Counted from the first letter of the stretch, positions 1-11,270 are shown. The stretch: 64,000 nt of DNA from Chloroflexi bacterium HGW-Chloroflexi-6 (GCA_002840685.1 PHBU01000018.1:25139-89138); one strand, 5' to 3'. The notes: generated by a model not told the origin, from the sequence alone. Translations and numbers: made by a program.

Positions 1-192
1 GGCCTCGACCCGCACATCAGCGTCGCAGCTGCTCTCTACCAGGTTTCCCGCGTTGCCAGGGTGCGCGGACTCGATGAAGCTCGGGTCAAAGATCTTGTGA
101 CACAATACACCGAAGAGCGTCAGTTTTTTATCCTCGGCCAGCCGCGCGTCAACGTGCTCAAGCTCAATTTGGCGCTGGATGAATTGTATTAA
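1..192 (+). CDS. kdpC: KdpC C-terminus (potassium-transporting ATPase subunit C), 5'-truncated by window edge
   Basis: An open frame runs from base 1 to a TAA at 190-192 and gives 63 residues. It begins GLDPHIS followed by [16 protein letters not shown], the conserved C-terminal signature of KdpC, and ends with [12 protein letters not shown]. KdpC is the small single-span subunit that stabilises the KdpFABC high-affinity potassium pump at the membrane. The rest of kdpC, and presumably kdpA and kdpB, lie upstream of the window. It is followed after 12 bases by a DUF4118 protein and then kdpD/kdpE, so the pump and its sensor genes form one cluster. Seen: the C-terminal motif. Known: KdpC role. 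Inferred: an intact upstream operon. Confidence 0.9.
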   Translation, partial: GLDPHISVAAALYQVSRVARVRGLDEARVKDLVTQYTEERQFFILGQPRVNVLKLNLALDELY

Positions 193-204
193 AAAGAAAG
201 GTAT

Positions 205-969
205 ATGATGAAAAAGCTCAGCTTTTTGCATTTATCTCGTTTGGCAAAGGATTCGTTTGCCGCTGTTCTCTCCGTTGCTGGCACAGCGTTAATCCTCTTC
301 CTGGTGCGCCGGGACGTGGTCGGCGAGGGTGTAATTTCCCTGATATTCCTGATGCCTGTGGTCTGGGCTGCGTATCACTGGGGGCTGGGGGCAGGGATGA
401 GCGCGGCCCTCTCGGCTGCGCTCATGTTCAACTTCCTTTTCATCCCGCCTTTTTACACCTTTACGATTGCCAGGCCGGAAGGCATCCTGATTTTTGTGAT
501 TTTTTTTGCGGTTGCAATCATTGTAGTGGAGCGCATCCAGTCCACCCTGTCCAGGGCACAGGCCAGCGAACGGGAAGCCGTGCTGATGTACGAATTCAGC
601 ACTCTGTTGGCCGGCTTACGCTCCCAGGATGCGATCACCCGCAGTGTGGCGCGCTTTATTCGACAGCGATTGATGGCAGAACTGGTTGTCGTTGTCATCC
701 AACTTAAAGGCCAGGAAAGGCAAACCAGCGCCCGCGAACCGCAAGATAAAACCATGACGGCCAAACCCGACTGCTTGCTGCCGATTCTCAATTCATGGGG
801 CTTGGTTGGGGAGATTCAGATCTGGCGCGGCGATGAAATCGCACTTCCTTCAGTGGAGAGCCGTCTGATGCGTAATATCACTTTGCAAATTGGCCTAGCA
901 ATCGAGCGCATACAAATCACAGAGTTCGAGTTCCAGCGCGCCTCCGCACGCGAAAGCACCCACAATTAA
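205..969 (+). CDS. DUF4118 membrane sensor-like protein, KdpD middle region without kinase
   Basis: The 254-residue protein has about four closely spaced hydrophobic segments (residues ~18-110), including the FNFLFIPPFYTF signature of the KdpD DUF4118 membrane domain. A cytoplasmic GAF-like region (~120-245) follows. It has no Walker A, HisKA or ATPase domain. The order of segments and several motifs match the middle of the KdpD encoded just downstream (FDFVFVPPFYTF there), so it looks like a detached copy of the KdpD membrane-GAF module. A ribosome site (agaaagg, 195-201) sits better for the second ATG at 208 than the first at 205. Its place between kdpC and kdpD suggests it modulates potassium sensing or assembles with KdpD. 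That function is inferred. Confidence 0.8.
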   Translation: MMKKLSFLHLSRLAKDSFAAVLSVAGTALILFLVRRDVVGEGVISLIFLMPVVWAAYHWGLGAGMSAALSAALMFNFLFIPPFYTFTIARPEGILIFVIFFAVAIIVVERIQSTLSRAQASEREAVLMYEFSTLLAGLRSQDAITRSVARFIRQRLMAELVVVVIQLKGQERQTSAREPQDKTMTAKPDCLLPILNSWGLVGEIQIWRGDEIALPSVESRLMRNITLQIGLAIERIQITEFEFQRASARESTHN

Positions 970-1085
970 ACAATTTTGCGATCCAATCCTGCGCTACAAT
1001 AAAGATAACAGGCCCTCTAATTTCTGATATCAGGTAAAACCATTTTTCTTTAAACTCGGCGCCTGATCCCTGAAGTAGAAAATAC

Positions 1086-3761
1086 ATGCCAAACTCAGCC
1101 CCCCGTCCTGACCCTGACCAGCTCCTCGCCCAAGTTCAAAAGGAGGAGATAGCTGCCGCACGCGGCAAGCTTAAAATATTTCTTGGCTATGCCGCCGGCG
1201 TGGGCAAGACTTTTTCAATGCTTGAAGCTGCCCATCAGCGCCGCGGCGAAGGCGTGGATGTGGTTATTGGTTACATTGAAACTCACAAACGCGCCGAAAC
1301 CGAAGCCCTGGTCGCCGGGCTGGAGATTGTCCCCCGCAAGCAGATCGAATATCACAATGTAACCCTGTCTGAAATGGATGTGGACGCCATTCTCGCCCGC
1401 CATCCCAAACTGGTATTGGTGGATGAACTCGCCCATACCAATGCCCCCGGTTCGCGCCACCCGAAACGCTATCAGGATGTTTATGAACTGCTTGATGCCG
1501 GGGTCGATGTGTATACCACCCTCAACATCCAGCACTTGGAAAGCCTTAACGATGTTGTGGCACAAATCACGGGGGTCTTGGTGCGCGAGACCATTCCCGA
1601 CAAGGTTATCGATGAGGCCAGTGAACTCGAACTGATCGACCTGCCGCCTGATGAACTGCTGACTCGCCTCACAGATGGAAAGGTTTATCTGCCAGAGCAG
1701 GCCGCGCGCGCTATCGATAAATTTTTCCGAAAGGGCAATCTAACCGCCCTGCGCGAGATGACTCTGCGCCGCGCAGCAGAAAGAGTCGATGGTCAGATGC
1801 GCGCCTATATGCGTTCACTCGCCATCAATCAGGTCTGGGCGGCTGGCGAGCATATTGCAGTCTGCGTCAGCCCCAGCGGATTGGGAGAGCGCCTTGTTCG
1901 CTCCGCCCGCCGCCTGGCGGATGAACTCAACGCCGACTGGATGGCCGTTTACGTTGAGACGCCAGCTCACCTGGCCTTGCCGCAGAAAAAGCGCGAACAA
2001 GTGGCCCGTACCCTGCGCCTGGCTGAAGAACTTGGTGCGCGCGTCAAGGTTATTCCATCGACTGGTACGGCTAAATCTGTTGCCAAAACCATTCTGGAGT
2101 ATGCCCGCAAACACAATGTCACCAAGATTGTGGCTGGCAAACCTATCCGCCCGCGCTGGTTCGATTTGCTCCGAGGTTCACTGGTGGATGAACTTATTTA
2201 TCGAAGCGGCGATATTGATATTTACGTGATTACCAGCTCCGAACCAGCCCGCATTCCCGCGGAAGAGAACCCATTTCATCGGCATAGTTCGTTTAGCCGC
2301 TATCTATGGAGCATGGCGCTGGTCATTGCCCTCACTATTTTGGGGCAATTTTGGGGTCGTGAATTTTCGCCCACCAATCTTGCCATGCTTTACTTGATCC
2401 CGGTTGTGATTGCGGCTGTTTTTTTAGGGCGTGGCCCATCTATCCTGGCTTCTGTTCTTGGGGTGCTCGCCTTTGATTTCGTTTTTGTTCCCCCGTTTTA
2501 CACGTTTGCGGTTTCCGATACAGAATATTTCCTGACGTTTATGGTGATGCTCGTGGTCGGGCTTGTGATAAGCGCCCTGGCTGTCAGGGCGCGGGAACAA
2601 GCTGATGCCGCCCAGCGCCGCGAATCTGATACCGCCGCGCTCTATGCGCTTAGCCGGGATTTCGCCGCTGCGGAAGGTTTGGAATCTGTTATTAAGGCGA
2701 TCCGAACGCATCTTGCCCCGGAATTTGGGCAAGATGTGGTTGTTTTCCTACCCAAAGGAGATTCATTGGTTCTGTACGAGGATTCCAATAACTCCCCTTT
2801 GCCTGATTCCCGTGAAACTGAATTGAGTCTGGCCCTGTGGTCATACCGGAATGCACAATCTGCGGGGTATGGCACCAATACGCTGCCCGCTGCTGATGCG
2901 CTCTATTTGCCATTAAAAACATCCCGGCAGATGGTGGGTGTGTTAAGCATTAAACCCATTCACGCCGGGCAACAACTGACAACCGAGCAGCGCCGCCTTA
3001 TGGAAGCATTTGCCAGCCAATCGGCCCAGGCGATCGAGCGCGTTCATTTGGCCGAGCAATCACGGCAAATCAAATTGCTGCAATCGACAGAAAAATTACA
3101 GAATGCCCTGATTAACTCCATTTCGCATGATCTGCGCACGCCCCTGGTTTCGATCACTGGCGCGTTGACATCCTTGGATGAGCAAGAGAAAAGCCTGGCT
3201 CCCGAAAAGAAGCGCAGTTTAATACGGACTGCCCGGGGAGAAGCCGATCGCTTAAACCGCCTGGTGAGCAATTTGCTCGATATGACCCGCCTAGAAGCGG
3301 GGGCGCTTAACATCAAGCCCAAGCCATCAGACGTTCAGGATGTGATCGGAACATCCATCGGTCAGTTCGATGCCCGTTTAACGGGGCGCAATGTGCGGGT
3401 GGATGTTCCCGCCGCGTTTCCGCTGGTCAGCCTGGATTTTGTTCTCATTGTCCACGTTTTGAATAATGTGATTGATAACGCGCTAAAATATTCTCCCGAA
3501 GGGTCGCCGCTCGATATTCAGGCGCGGGTAATCGCAAACGAAGCCCACGTCAGTGTGCTTGACCGGGGTCTGGGCATCCCTGAAGGCGACATGGAGCGTG
3601 TTTTCGACAAGTTTTACCGCGTCCAGCGCCCGGAGCAGGTGACCGGAACCGGTTTGGGCCTGGCAATTTCTAAAGGGATTTTGGAAGCGCACGGCGGGCG
3701 CATTTGGGCCAGGAACCGCGAGGGCGGCGGGACGGTGGTCACAATTGCCCTGCCGATATAG
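1086..3761 (+). CDS. kdpD: KdpD, osmosensitive potassium-channel histidine kinase
   Basis: This 891-residue sensor kinase has the full KdpD architecture. An N-terminal KdpD domain carries Walker A GYAAGVGKT at 34-42 and the DELAHTNAPGSRHPKR block. A universal-stress-like domain spans ~250-370, DUF4118 with four membrane spans ~400-500, and a GAF region ~520-655. The HisKA motif SISHDLRTPL has phospho-acceptor His681, and the HATPase domain has NVIDNALKYS, DRGLGIP and GTGLGLAIS. In known systems KdpD senses low K+ or ionic stress and phosphorylates KdpE, which activates kdpFABC. The length fits E. coli-type KdpD (~895). It is followed seven bases later by kdpE. Confidence 0.97.
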   Translation: MPNSAPRPDPDQLLAQVQKEEIAAARGKLKIFLGYAAGVGKTFSMLEAAHQRRGEGVDVVIGYIETHKRAETEALVAGLEIVPRKQIEYHNVTLSEMDVDAILARHPKLVLVDELAHTNAPGSRHPKRYQDVYELLDAGVDVYTTLNIQHLESLNDVVAQITGVLVRETIPDKVIDEASELELIDLPPDELLTRLTDGKVYLPEQAARAIDKFFRKGNLTALREMTLRRAAERVDGQMRAYMRSLAINQVWAAGEHIAVCVSPSGLGERLVRSARRLADELNADWMAVYVETPAHLALPQKKREQVARTLRLAEELGARVKVIPSTGTAKSVAKTILEYARKHNVTKIVAGKPIRPRWFDLLRGSLVDELIYRSGDIDIYVITSSEPARIPAEENPFHRHSSFSRYLWSMALVIALTILGQFWGREFSPTNLAMLYLIPVVIAAVFLGRGPSILASVLGVLAFDFVFVPPFYTFAVSDTEYFLTFMVMLVVGLVISALAVRAREQADAAQRRESDTAALYALSRDFAAAEGLESVIKAIRTHLAPEFGQDVVVFLPKGDSLVLYEDSNNSPLPDSRETELSLALWSYRNAQSAGYGTNTLPAADALYLPLKTSRQMVGVLSIKPIHAGQQLTTEQRRLMEAFASQSAQAIERVHLAEQSRQIKLLQSTEKLQNALINSISHDLRTPLVSITGALTSLDEQEKSLAPEKKRSLIRTARGEADRLNRLVSNLLDMTRLEAGALNIKPKPSDVQDVIGTSIGQFDARLTGRNVRVDVPAAFPLVSLDFVLIVHVLNNVIDNALKYSPEGSPLDIQARVIANEAHVSVLDRGLGIPEGDMERVFDKFYRVQRPEQVTGTGLGLAISKGILEAHGGRIWARNREGGGTVVTIALPI

Positions 3762-3768
3762 GTGAGCC

Positions 3769-4455
3769 ATGACTGAAAATTTCCCCCGCATTCTGATTGT
3801 GGATGATGAACATCCCATTCGGCGATTCTTGAGCGATTCGTTGGATGAGCAATATACAATTGTTGAAGTTGCCAACGGGAAAGATGCCATCCGTGCTGCC
3901 GCTGCCGAACGTCCCGATCTAATTATCCTCGACCTGGGGCTGCCCGATATGGATGGCGTCGAGGTGACCCGCCGCCTGCGCGAGTGGTCTCAGACGCCCA
4001 TCATTATTGTGTCGGTACGCGAGCAAGAAAATGACAAAATTGCCGCGCTTGATGCCGGGGCCGATGACTACCTGACCAAACCGTTTGGCATTGGCGAGCT
4101 TTTGGCGCGCATTCGTACTGTGTTGCGCAGAGTAACCAAGGATGATACCGAGCCGGTTTTTATCAGCGGGGATTTGACGATGGATTTTACGCTGCGCACC
4201 GTTGCCGTGGGCGGGCAACCGATCACGCTTACACCCACCGAATACGATTTGCTCAAAACATTTATAAAGCACGCTGGCAAGGTGCTCACCCACCGGCAGT
4301 TGCTACGCATGGCCTGGGGCAATAGTTATGAAAATGAAATCCACATTTTGCAGGTCAATATCAGCAATCTGCGGCGTAAAATCGAGCCAGACCCTTCCCG
4401 CCCGACTCACATCATCACTGAACCAGGGGTGGGGTATCGGTTTCGGATGGAGTAG
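3769..4455 (+). CDS. kdpE: KdpE, OmpR-family response regulator
   Basis: The 228-residue regulator has a receiver domain (~6-120) with acidic pair D12/D13, phospho-acceptor D55 (ILDLGLPDMDG) and conserved K104 (LTKPF). An OmpR/PhoB winged-helix domain follows (~130-226, with TPTEYDLLKTF and GVGYRF). It is the expected partner of KdpD and activates kdp transcription on phosphorylation. The start ATG at 3769 follows kdpD by seven bases with an aggtgag ribosome site overlapping the kdpD stop, so the two are co-translated. A rho-independent terminator lies about 90 bases downstream. Confidence 0.97.
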   Translation: MTENFPRILIVDDEHPIRRFLSDSLDEQYTIVEVANGKDAIRAAAAERPDLIILDLGLPDMDGVEVTRRLREWSQTPIIIVSVREQENDKIAALDAGADDYLTKPFGIGELLARIRTVLRRVTKDDTEPVFISGDLTMDFTLRTVAVGGQPITLTPTEYDLLKTFIKHAGKVLTHRQLLRMAWGNSYENEIHILQVNISNLRRKIEPDPSRPTHIITEPGVGYRFRME

Positions 4456-4543
4456 GAAAACCGGAGCACCCTCTCAAGAATCCAATACAATATTGAGACG
4501 TATTCCCGTGCCCGCAGGGTGCCTTACCGTTGGGGCACAAGAG

Positions 4544-4566
4544 AACCGCCGTAACAGGCGGTTTTT
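4544..4566 (+). terminator. Rho-independent terminator after kdpE
   Basis: The perfect seven-base stem aaccgcc / ggcggtt (4544-4550 with 4557-4563) has a six-base loop and is followed by a run of T. It ends the rightward kdp cluster. Confidence 0.8.
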
Positions 4567-4651
4567 GGTTTAAAGCTCTCTTATCTTGTCGATGGAAGCA
4601 AGGCTCAAACTGAAGTTCGAAATCCCGGGGGATATAGAAATCACCCCTTTT

Positions 4652-4684
4652 GTATATGTTGCTTATTTAAATAACAACATATAC
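4652..4684. repeat. 33-bp inverted repeat upstream of perR
   Basis: The arms gtatatgttg (4652-4661) and caacatatac (4675-4684) are perfect reverse complements over 10 bp. They flank a core that contains a 12-bp palindrome (ttatttaaataa). It lies five bases before the PerR-type box, in the only promoter space for perR-katG, so a second operator or a strongly curved promoter element is plausible. No T-run follows, so it is not a terminator. Confidence 0.6.
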
Positions 4685-4688
4685 TTAT

Positions 4689-4703
4689 AGATAATTATTA
4701 TTG
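4689..4703 (+). promoter_or_regulatory. PerR/Fur-type 7-1-7 operator
   Basis: The sequence agataattattattg matches the 7-1-7 consensus TGATAATnATTATCA at 12 of the 14 defined positions. It sits 22 bases before the perR start codon and upstream of katG. This is where a peroxide-sensing PerR would repress its own gene and katG. The match is seen; binding is inferred. Confidence 0.75.
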
Positions 4704-4725
4704 ATAAGGCTGACGCGCAAAAACC

Positions 4726-5163
4726 ATGTCTCACCCAGAAGCTCGATTCAACGAAATACTCTCCTTGCTCAAAGGACGCGATTTCCGGCTGACGCCTCAG
4801 CGGGTGGAGTTGGTGCGCCTGATCGCTGTCAGCGAGGGGCATCCCAGCGCGGCGCAGCTATACGCCAAAATCAAGGAAAAATTCCCCACCATGAGCCATG
4901 CCACCGTCTATAAGACCCTGGCCTTGCTCAAGGAAATGAACCAGGTGATGGAAATTGATCTGCGCGATGACAGCCGTTACGACGGCAACCGGCCAGACCC
5001 GCACCCGCATTTGATTTGCACCAAGTGCAACCAGATTGTGGACGGGGATATGGAGATTAATGCTGAACTGCTCAAGAAGCTGGAAGATGCTTCCGGGTAT
5101 CAGATTATTCGGCCACAGATCACGTTTTATGGTCTGTGCCCGGATTGCAAGCAAAGCGCATGA
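4726..5163 (+). CDS. perR: PerR-type peroxide-sensing Fur-family repressor
   Basis: The 145-residue protein has a winged-helix domain (~10-85) and a dimerisation domain (~90-140). A structural zinc site is formed by C98-x2-C101 and C138-x2-C141. The regulatory metal ligands of Bacillus PerR have counterparts here: H39 (GHPS), D86 (RYD), H93, H95 (HPHL) and D106 (IVD). The Asp at RYD is the residue that marks PerR rather than iron-sensing Fur. Oxidation of the metal-bound histidines by H2O2 would release DNA. A 7-1-7 box upstream indicates autoregulation. It lies 33 bases before katG, which fits a peroxide regulon. Confidence 0.88.
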   Translation: MSHPEARFNEILSLLKGRDFRLTPQRVELVRLIAVSEGHPSAAQLYAKIKEKFPTMSHATVYKTLALLKEMNQVMEIDLRDDSRYDGNRPDPHPHLICTKCNQIVDGDMEINAELLKKLEDASGYQIIRPQITFYGLCPDCKQSA

Positions 5164-7464
<2,301 letters not shown>

Positions 7465-7505
7465 TCGCGGTCTAAAAGTACGGTCAAATCGATCGTTGAT
7501 ACTGA

Positions 7506-7533
7506 AAACCGCGCCAATTTGGCGCGGTTTTTC
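7506..7533. terminator. Terminator after katG
   Basis: The perfect 10-bp stem aaaccgcgcc / ggcgcggttt (7506-7515 with 7521-7530) has a five-base loop and T-run. The A-tract on the other side could make it bidirectional for the leftward gene ending at 7650. Confidence 0.85.
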
Positions 7534-7649
7534 TATGAAAAGAACGGGTTTTGAGCTATTGCCAACTCGAGATGCCGGCTCTCAGAAAAGTCCCTTGGGG
7601 GCTTCTGTTTTCTCTTGGTTATATTTGGCTGAATGGATCTGTCTGGCGA

Positions 7650-8780
7650 TTAATTTGCCGGGTTTTGCCCGGTTGCGCTTTGTGTTTCATCCATTTGACT
7701 TCGATTCCATTGCCAGGGCCAGGCCGCCGGGATGATTGCTGCGCAGGCGATCAGCATCGCCGCAACAACCAGTACTCCGCTGAGAATCATGCTAGGCGGG
7801 AAGAGTGTCCCGATCGCTGCGAAGAACAAGGCCGCAAGGAAAATTACTGCTGCGATAGCCAGTATCGTCCCTGCCAGTTTCCAGCCTTTTTTCTGCGAAG
7901 CCAGGCGCATTCCGCCAATGGTCCCACTCTGGCCATTGAGATATAGCGTGTGTGGTTTGCCATCGTCATCGGTGTACCATGTAACGTAAAGCGGCAGAAG
8001 TTGCTGCGTCCAGTGCAGGGATTCGTAATCGGCGCGCAGCCGAAAGTTACGAATGTGCTGTGCCCCGGAGGCTTGCTGGCATTCAGCGGCGGCGGCTTCA
8101 TCCAGTTGGCCTTGGGCAAGCGGCCAGGCGCTTTCGGGCGGCAGGTCGGGAACGCGCAGCAGCGCGCCTTTAACCTGTTCCGGCTGATAAGCTTGCGCGG
8201 GGCTGCGTTGATATGGCCCGGTCAGTTTGAGCAGGCGTTTTTGTTCGCTGATGGCCGGGGCCGCCACGTTATCGTAATGACGCCGAATCTGTCCGGCGCG
8301 CGGCTCCCAGCGGATGCGTTGCTCAACCACCTCGCGGGTTTTCCAGCCAGTGTCGCCATACGATTCCTGCGAACTTTTGACCTGATAATCGAAACCGGCT
8401 TCGGCCTGCCAGTTGCCCACCACCTCGCCATCCACCAGCCACATTGGCCAGTAGATCGTTGCGGCGCGCTGGAGCAGTTTCTCGGCGTTAAAATCTTCAG
8501 AGCGCAACCAGACTTCGTTAACGAATTTCTCCAGGCCGGGACGCAAATCGCTGAGTTTGTACCTGAACGGCGTCAGCAGTTCAGGCGCTTCGGGGCGCAG
8601 CAGGGCTGGCTGCGCCAGGAGTTTGCCGCCCGCGCAGTTCGGGCAAGTTTGCCCGAGACGGGCAGCTTCAACAAGGTAAACATGGCGGCAGGCCGGGCAG
8701 CCAGCCGGTTCAAGCGATGTGCCCCACAGCGAGGCCGCTTCTTCAATCACCTGGGATTTTGGCAGGGTGGGGGTACTCAT
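7650..8780 (-). CDS. Zinc-ribbon membrane protein, second of a paralogous pair
   Basis: The 376-residue protein (ATG at 8780) has one N-terminal zinc ribbon (C28-x2-C31 ... C46-x2-C49). A large soluble beta-rich region follows (~60-300), then two C-terminal membrane spans (~305-360). The line LYLNGQSGTIGG before the spans corresponds to VMLNGQTGAIAG in the upstream gene, so the two proteins are paralogues. The ATG overlaps the upstream TGA by one base (TGATG), which indicates translational coupling and perhaps a heteromeric complex. Such proteins are often mislabelled as PriA-like because of the ribbons; no helicase motif is present. The function is unknown. Confidence 0.75.
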   Translation of the reverse strand: MSTPTLPKSQVIEEAASLWGTSLEPAGCPACRHVYLVEAARLGQTCPNCAGGKLLAQPALLRPEAPELLTPFRYKLSDLRPGLEKFVNEVWLRSEDFNAEKLLQRAATIYWPMWLVDGEVVGNWQAEAGFDYQVKSSQESYGDTGWKTREVVEQRIRWEPRAGQIRRHYDNVAAPAISEQKRLLKLTGPYQRSPAQAYQPEQVKGALLRVPDLPPESAWPLAQGQLDEAAAAECQQASGAQHIRNFRLRADYESLHWTQQLLPLYVTWYTDDDGKPHTLYLNGQSGTIGGMRLASQKKGWKLAGTILAIAAVIFLAALFFAAIGTLFPPSMILSGVLVVAAMLIACAAIIPAAWPWQWNRSQMDETQSATGQNPAN

Positions 8781-10072
8781 CAGACAGCCTCCGAAGCAAC
8801 TGCTTTTTGATAGAGGAAGAAAGCGCCCGCCAGCCCGGCGATAAAGAAAATGAGACCGATGATGAGTGGCACAAGCCCGATCCCGCCCGCCAGCAAAAGC
8901 GGCAGGCCCAGCAATCCCAGGCACAGACCAGGGGAAAGCATGGCCGCCACTGCCAGCCAGATTTTCCACCAGGCCACCGGCTTTTGCCCGGCAATTGCTC
9001 CGGTTTGCCCATTCAACATAACCTGGTAAACCTTGTTTTCAAACTTATAAGCGGCCACATATACCGGCAAAAGGATATAGCGCCAGGTTTCTTCGTTAAA
9101 ATCGGCGGTCATGCTGAAGTTGCGGACATGCAGGGAACCAATATTACTGTGACATGCGCTTTTGGCGCGCTCGCGCATGTCGGCTTTGGCCTGCTCCCAG
9201 GCTTTTGGCAGGGTTTGGTCGTAGGCCTGAGCCTGCCAGCCGGCCAGGAAATCGGGCGCATAGCTAACCAGGTCTTTCAGCTGAAAGGGTTCGACCCGCT
9301 TGATCAGAACCTGGCTGACGCGCGAACTGCCGCAGAGCAGCAGATCAGCCACATCGATTTTGACCCGGCCATTTTCCCAGCCCCAATCAATCACGGTGCG
9401 CGTTTTCCAGCTTTTGTCGTTATGGTCATAATAGCTTTCCTGGCGTTCATGGCCAACTTCTGCTTTCCAACCTGAGGCTATTTGGGCGCTAAAGGTCCAG
9501 AATGGCAGGTAAATACCGGCAAAGTGATCCACGATGGCGGATGCGCCGAGCTCGTCGGGGTGATACCAGCCCTGGCCCAACCAGCTTTGCGCCAGCGCGC
9601 GAGTGGCCTGGGGCTGGATTTTAAAAGGGATCAGGAAGCGCGGGCGCAATTGATCATCGGAGGCCTCGCGCACATTGACCCGGTTGGATGCGCAGAAAGG
9701 GCAGGTGGCGGTCAGGGCATTTTCGGGGATCGCCATATCCGCGCCGCAGGAATTGCAGTGGATTTCCTTGCGCGTCACACCCCAGCCTGTTTCGGCCTTG
9801 CTGAGTGTTTCAAGCGTAAATTCCATCACTTGGGCCTGCAACCCGACAGTTTGTGCGATGGGTGCGGTTGTATACCCGCAGTGCTCGCAGGCCACGCCCC
9901 CGGCGGCTACATCAAACTTGGTGGAAGCGCCACACTGCGGACATTTGAAGATCTGCGGCGCATCGGTTTGGGTGGTTTTAGGGCGAGGCGCAAACACAGA
10001 AATGCCCGGCAGCGCTGATTCGAGCGGCGCAAAATCGGGTGGGGGCTGCCAGATGGGTAAAGTATCGTTCAT
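8780..10072 (-). CDS. Double zinc-ribbon membrane protein, first of a paralogous pair
   Basis: The 430-residue protein has two zinc ribbons, C44/C47/C62/C65 and C106/C109/C124/C127. A ~230-residue soluble region follows with the motifs PFKIQPQ and HFAGIYLPFWTF. Two membrane spans close to the C-terminus (~365-420) end in a short cytoplasmic tail. It has no signal peptide, so the ribbons probably face the cytoplasm. It is coupled by a TGATG overlap to its shorter paralogue. No characterised family is recognised. The 253-bp gap upstream (10073-10325) holds the divergent promoters, with a small ataatt-gcgt-aattat palindrome near 10114-10129. Confidence 0.75.
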   Translation of the reverse strand: MNDTLPIWQPPPDFAPLESALPGISVFAPRPKTTQTDAPQIFKCPQCGASTKFDVAAGGVACEHCGYTTAPIAQTVGLQAQVMEFTLETLSKAETGWGVTRKEIHCNSCGADMAIPENALTATCPFCASNRVNVREASDDQLRPRFLIPFKIQPQATRALAQSWLGQGWYHPDELGASAIVDHFAGIYLPFWTFSAQIASGWKAEVGHERQESYYDHNDKSWKTRTVIDWGWENGRVKIDVADLLLCGSSRVSQVLIKRVEPFQLKDLVSYAPDFLAGWQAQAYDQTLPKAWEQAKADMRERAKSACHSNIGSLHVRNFSMTADFNEETWRYILLPVYVAAYKFENKVYQVMLNGQTGAIAGQKPVAWWKIWLAVAAMLSPGLCLGLLGLPLLLAGGIGLVPLIIGLIFFIAGLAGAFFLYQKAVASEAV

Positions 10073-10325
10073 GCTGTTGAACTCTCTCTTTTTTAGTTAC
10101 AGATTGAATGCCATAATTGCGTAATTATACGAGGAGATTGCTCTGCAGGTTGTACTGGCCAGGGGCAGAAAATACGTTTCTGTGCTATCCTGAATACTGA
10201 AATATTAAACCATGCCTGACTGTAAACCAAGCATCCTAGCCTTTTTTCCAGGTTAAGACCGATCGTTCAGGTGATGCACAAAACATCCCTGGCTAGTATC
10301 CTTTGCTATAACAAAGGAGCAAAAA

Positions 10326-11258
10326 ATGACTATTTCAATGGAAGAACTCTCGAATAATTTTGCTGGCGCAACTGAGAAAGCTGCGCTCTCGACCGTACTT
10401 GTTAATGCCCGCAGGCGGATGCCCGCCAGCGGGATCGCTTTCGCTGCAGACCTGGTGCTGACAGCAAACCATATTGTTGAATCCGACGATAACCTGCAGG
10501 TGATACTGCCGGATGGCAGTTCAGTTGTAGCCAGCCTGGCCGGGCGTGACCCTGGTTCAGACCTGGCAGTTTTGAAACTTGAGAAGGCGCTGGCTACCCC
10601 GGCTGAAACATCCACCCAGGCGCGCGTGGGACAACTGGCCCTGGCGCTTGGCCGCCCCTCTACCAGTGGAATCGAGGCCAGCCTGGGCGTTATCAGCGCG
10701 ATCAGCGGACCGACCCGTACCTCGCTTGGCCTGCTCGACCGTTTTTTCAGGATCGACGCCACGCCTTATCCGGGCTTTTCAGGCGGACCGTTGGTTGACG
10801 CTGTGGGCAGGGTGTTGGGCATCAATACTTCCGGTTTTGGGCCGGGTATGTTTATCAGCATTCCGGCAGATATTGCCTGGAAAACCGCCGATGAACTGGC
10901 CAGGCACGGCAGTATCAAGCGCGGCTATCTTGGCGTGCGCAGCCAGGCGGTTGAACTCCCTGCTGCGGCACAGCAGGCCCTTCAACGCCAACAGGCCAGC
11001 GGACTGCTCTTGGTCGGCATTGATGTCGATACCCCTGCGGGCCGGTCTGAGCTGATGGTTGGCGATATCCTGGTCGGTGTGGCAGGTCACCCGATCGCTG
11101 ATCACGACGCGCTGTTTGTTGCCCTGTCGGGAGATGTGGTCGGCCGGTCCACCCCGGTTGACGTGCTGCGCGGCGGACAGCCCATTTCAATCGCGGTGAC
11201 TATCGAAGCCCGGCCGGCCGAACGCAGGCATGGTCATGGGCATGGCCATCAGCGCTAA
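10326..11258 (+). CDS. HtrA/DegP-type (S1C) serine protease with PDZ domain, no signal peptide
   Basis: The 310-residue trypsin-like protease has the complete triad H49 (TANHIV), D79 (GSDLAVLK) and S152 (GFSGGP). A PDZ domain follows (~200-295, beginning RGYLGVRSQAVEL). Unlike usual HtrA proteins it has no signal peptide or membrane anchor, so it is predicted to be cytoplasmic. The C-terminus is a His-rich tail (RRHGHGHGHQR) that could bind metal. A strong aaaggag lies before ATG 10326. A LuxR-type regulator follows 12 bases later, so the two are probably one operon. The protease fold is well supported; substrate and location are inferred. Confidence 0.9.
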   Translation: MTISMEELSNNFAGATEKAALSTVLVNARRRMPASGIAFAADLVLTANHIVESDDNLQVILPDGSSVVASLAGRDPGSDLAVLKLEKALATPAETSTQARVGQLALALGRPSTSGIEASLGVISAISGPTRTSLGLLDRFFRIDATPYPGFSGGPLVDAVGRVLGINTSGFGPGMFISIPADIAWKTADELARHGSIKRGYLGVRSQAVELPAAAQQALQRQQASGLLLVGIDVDTPAGRSELMVGDILVGVAGHPIADHDALFVALSGDVVGRSTPVDVLRGGQPISIAVTIEARPAERRHGHGHGHQR

Positions 11259-11270
11259 AGGAATCGATTT

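Noticed and set aside
4612..4630. tRNA T-loop-like gttcgaaatcccgg
   Set aside because: No acceptor, D or anticodon stems can be formed around it.
7950..8810. 286-codon open frame antisense to the zinc-ribbon genes
   Set aside because: Opposite strand of a gene with CxxC ribbons and stop-start coupling; no independent support.
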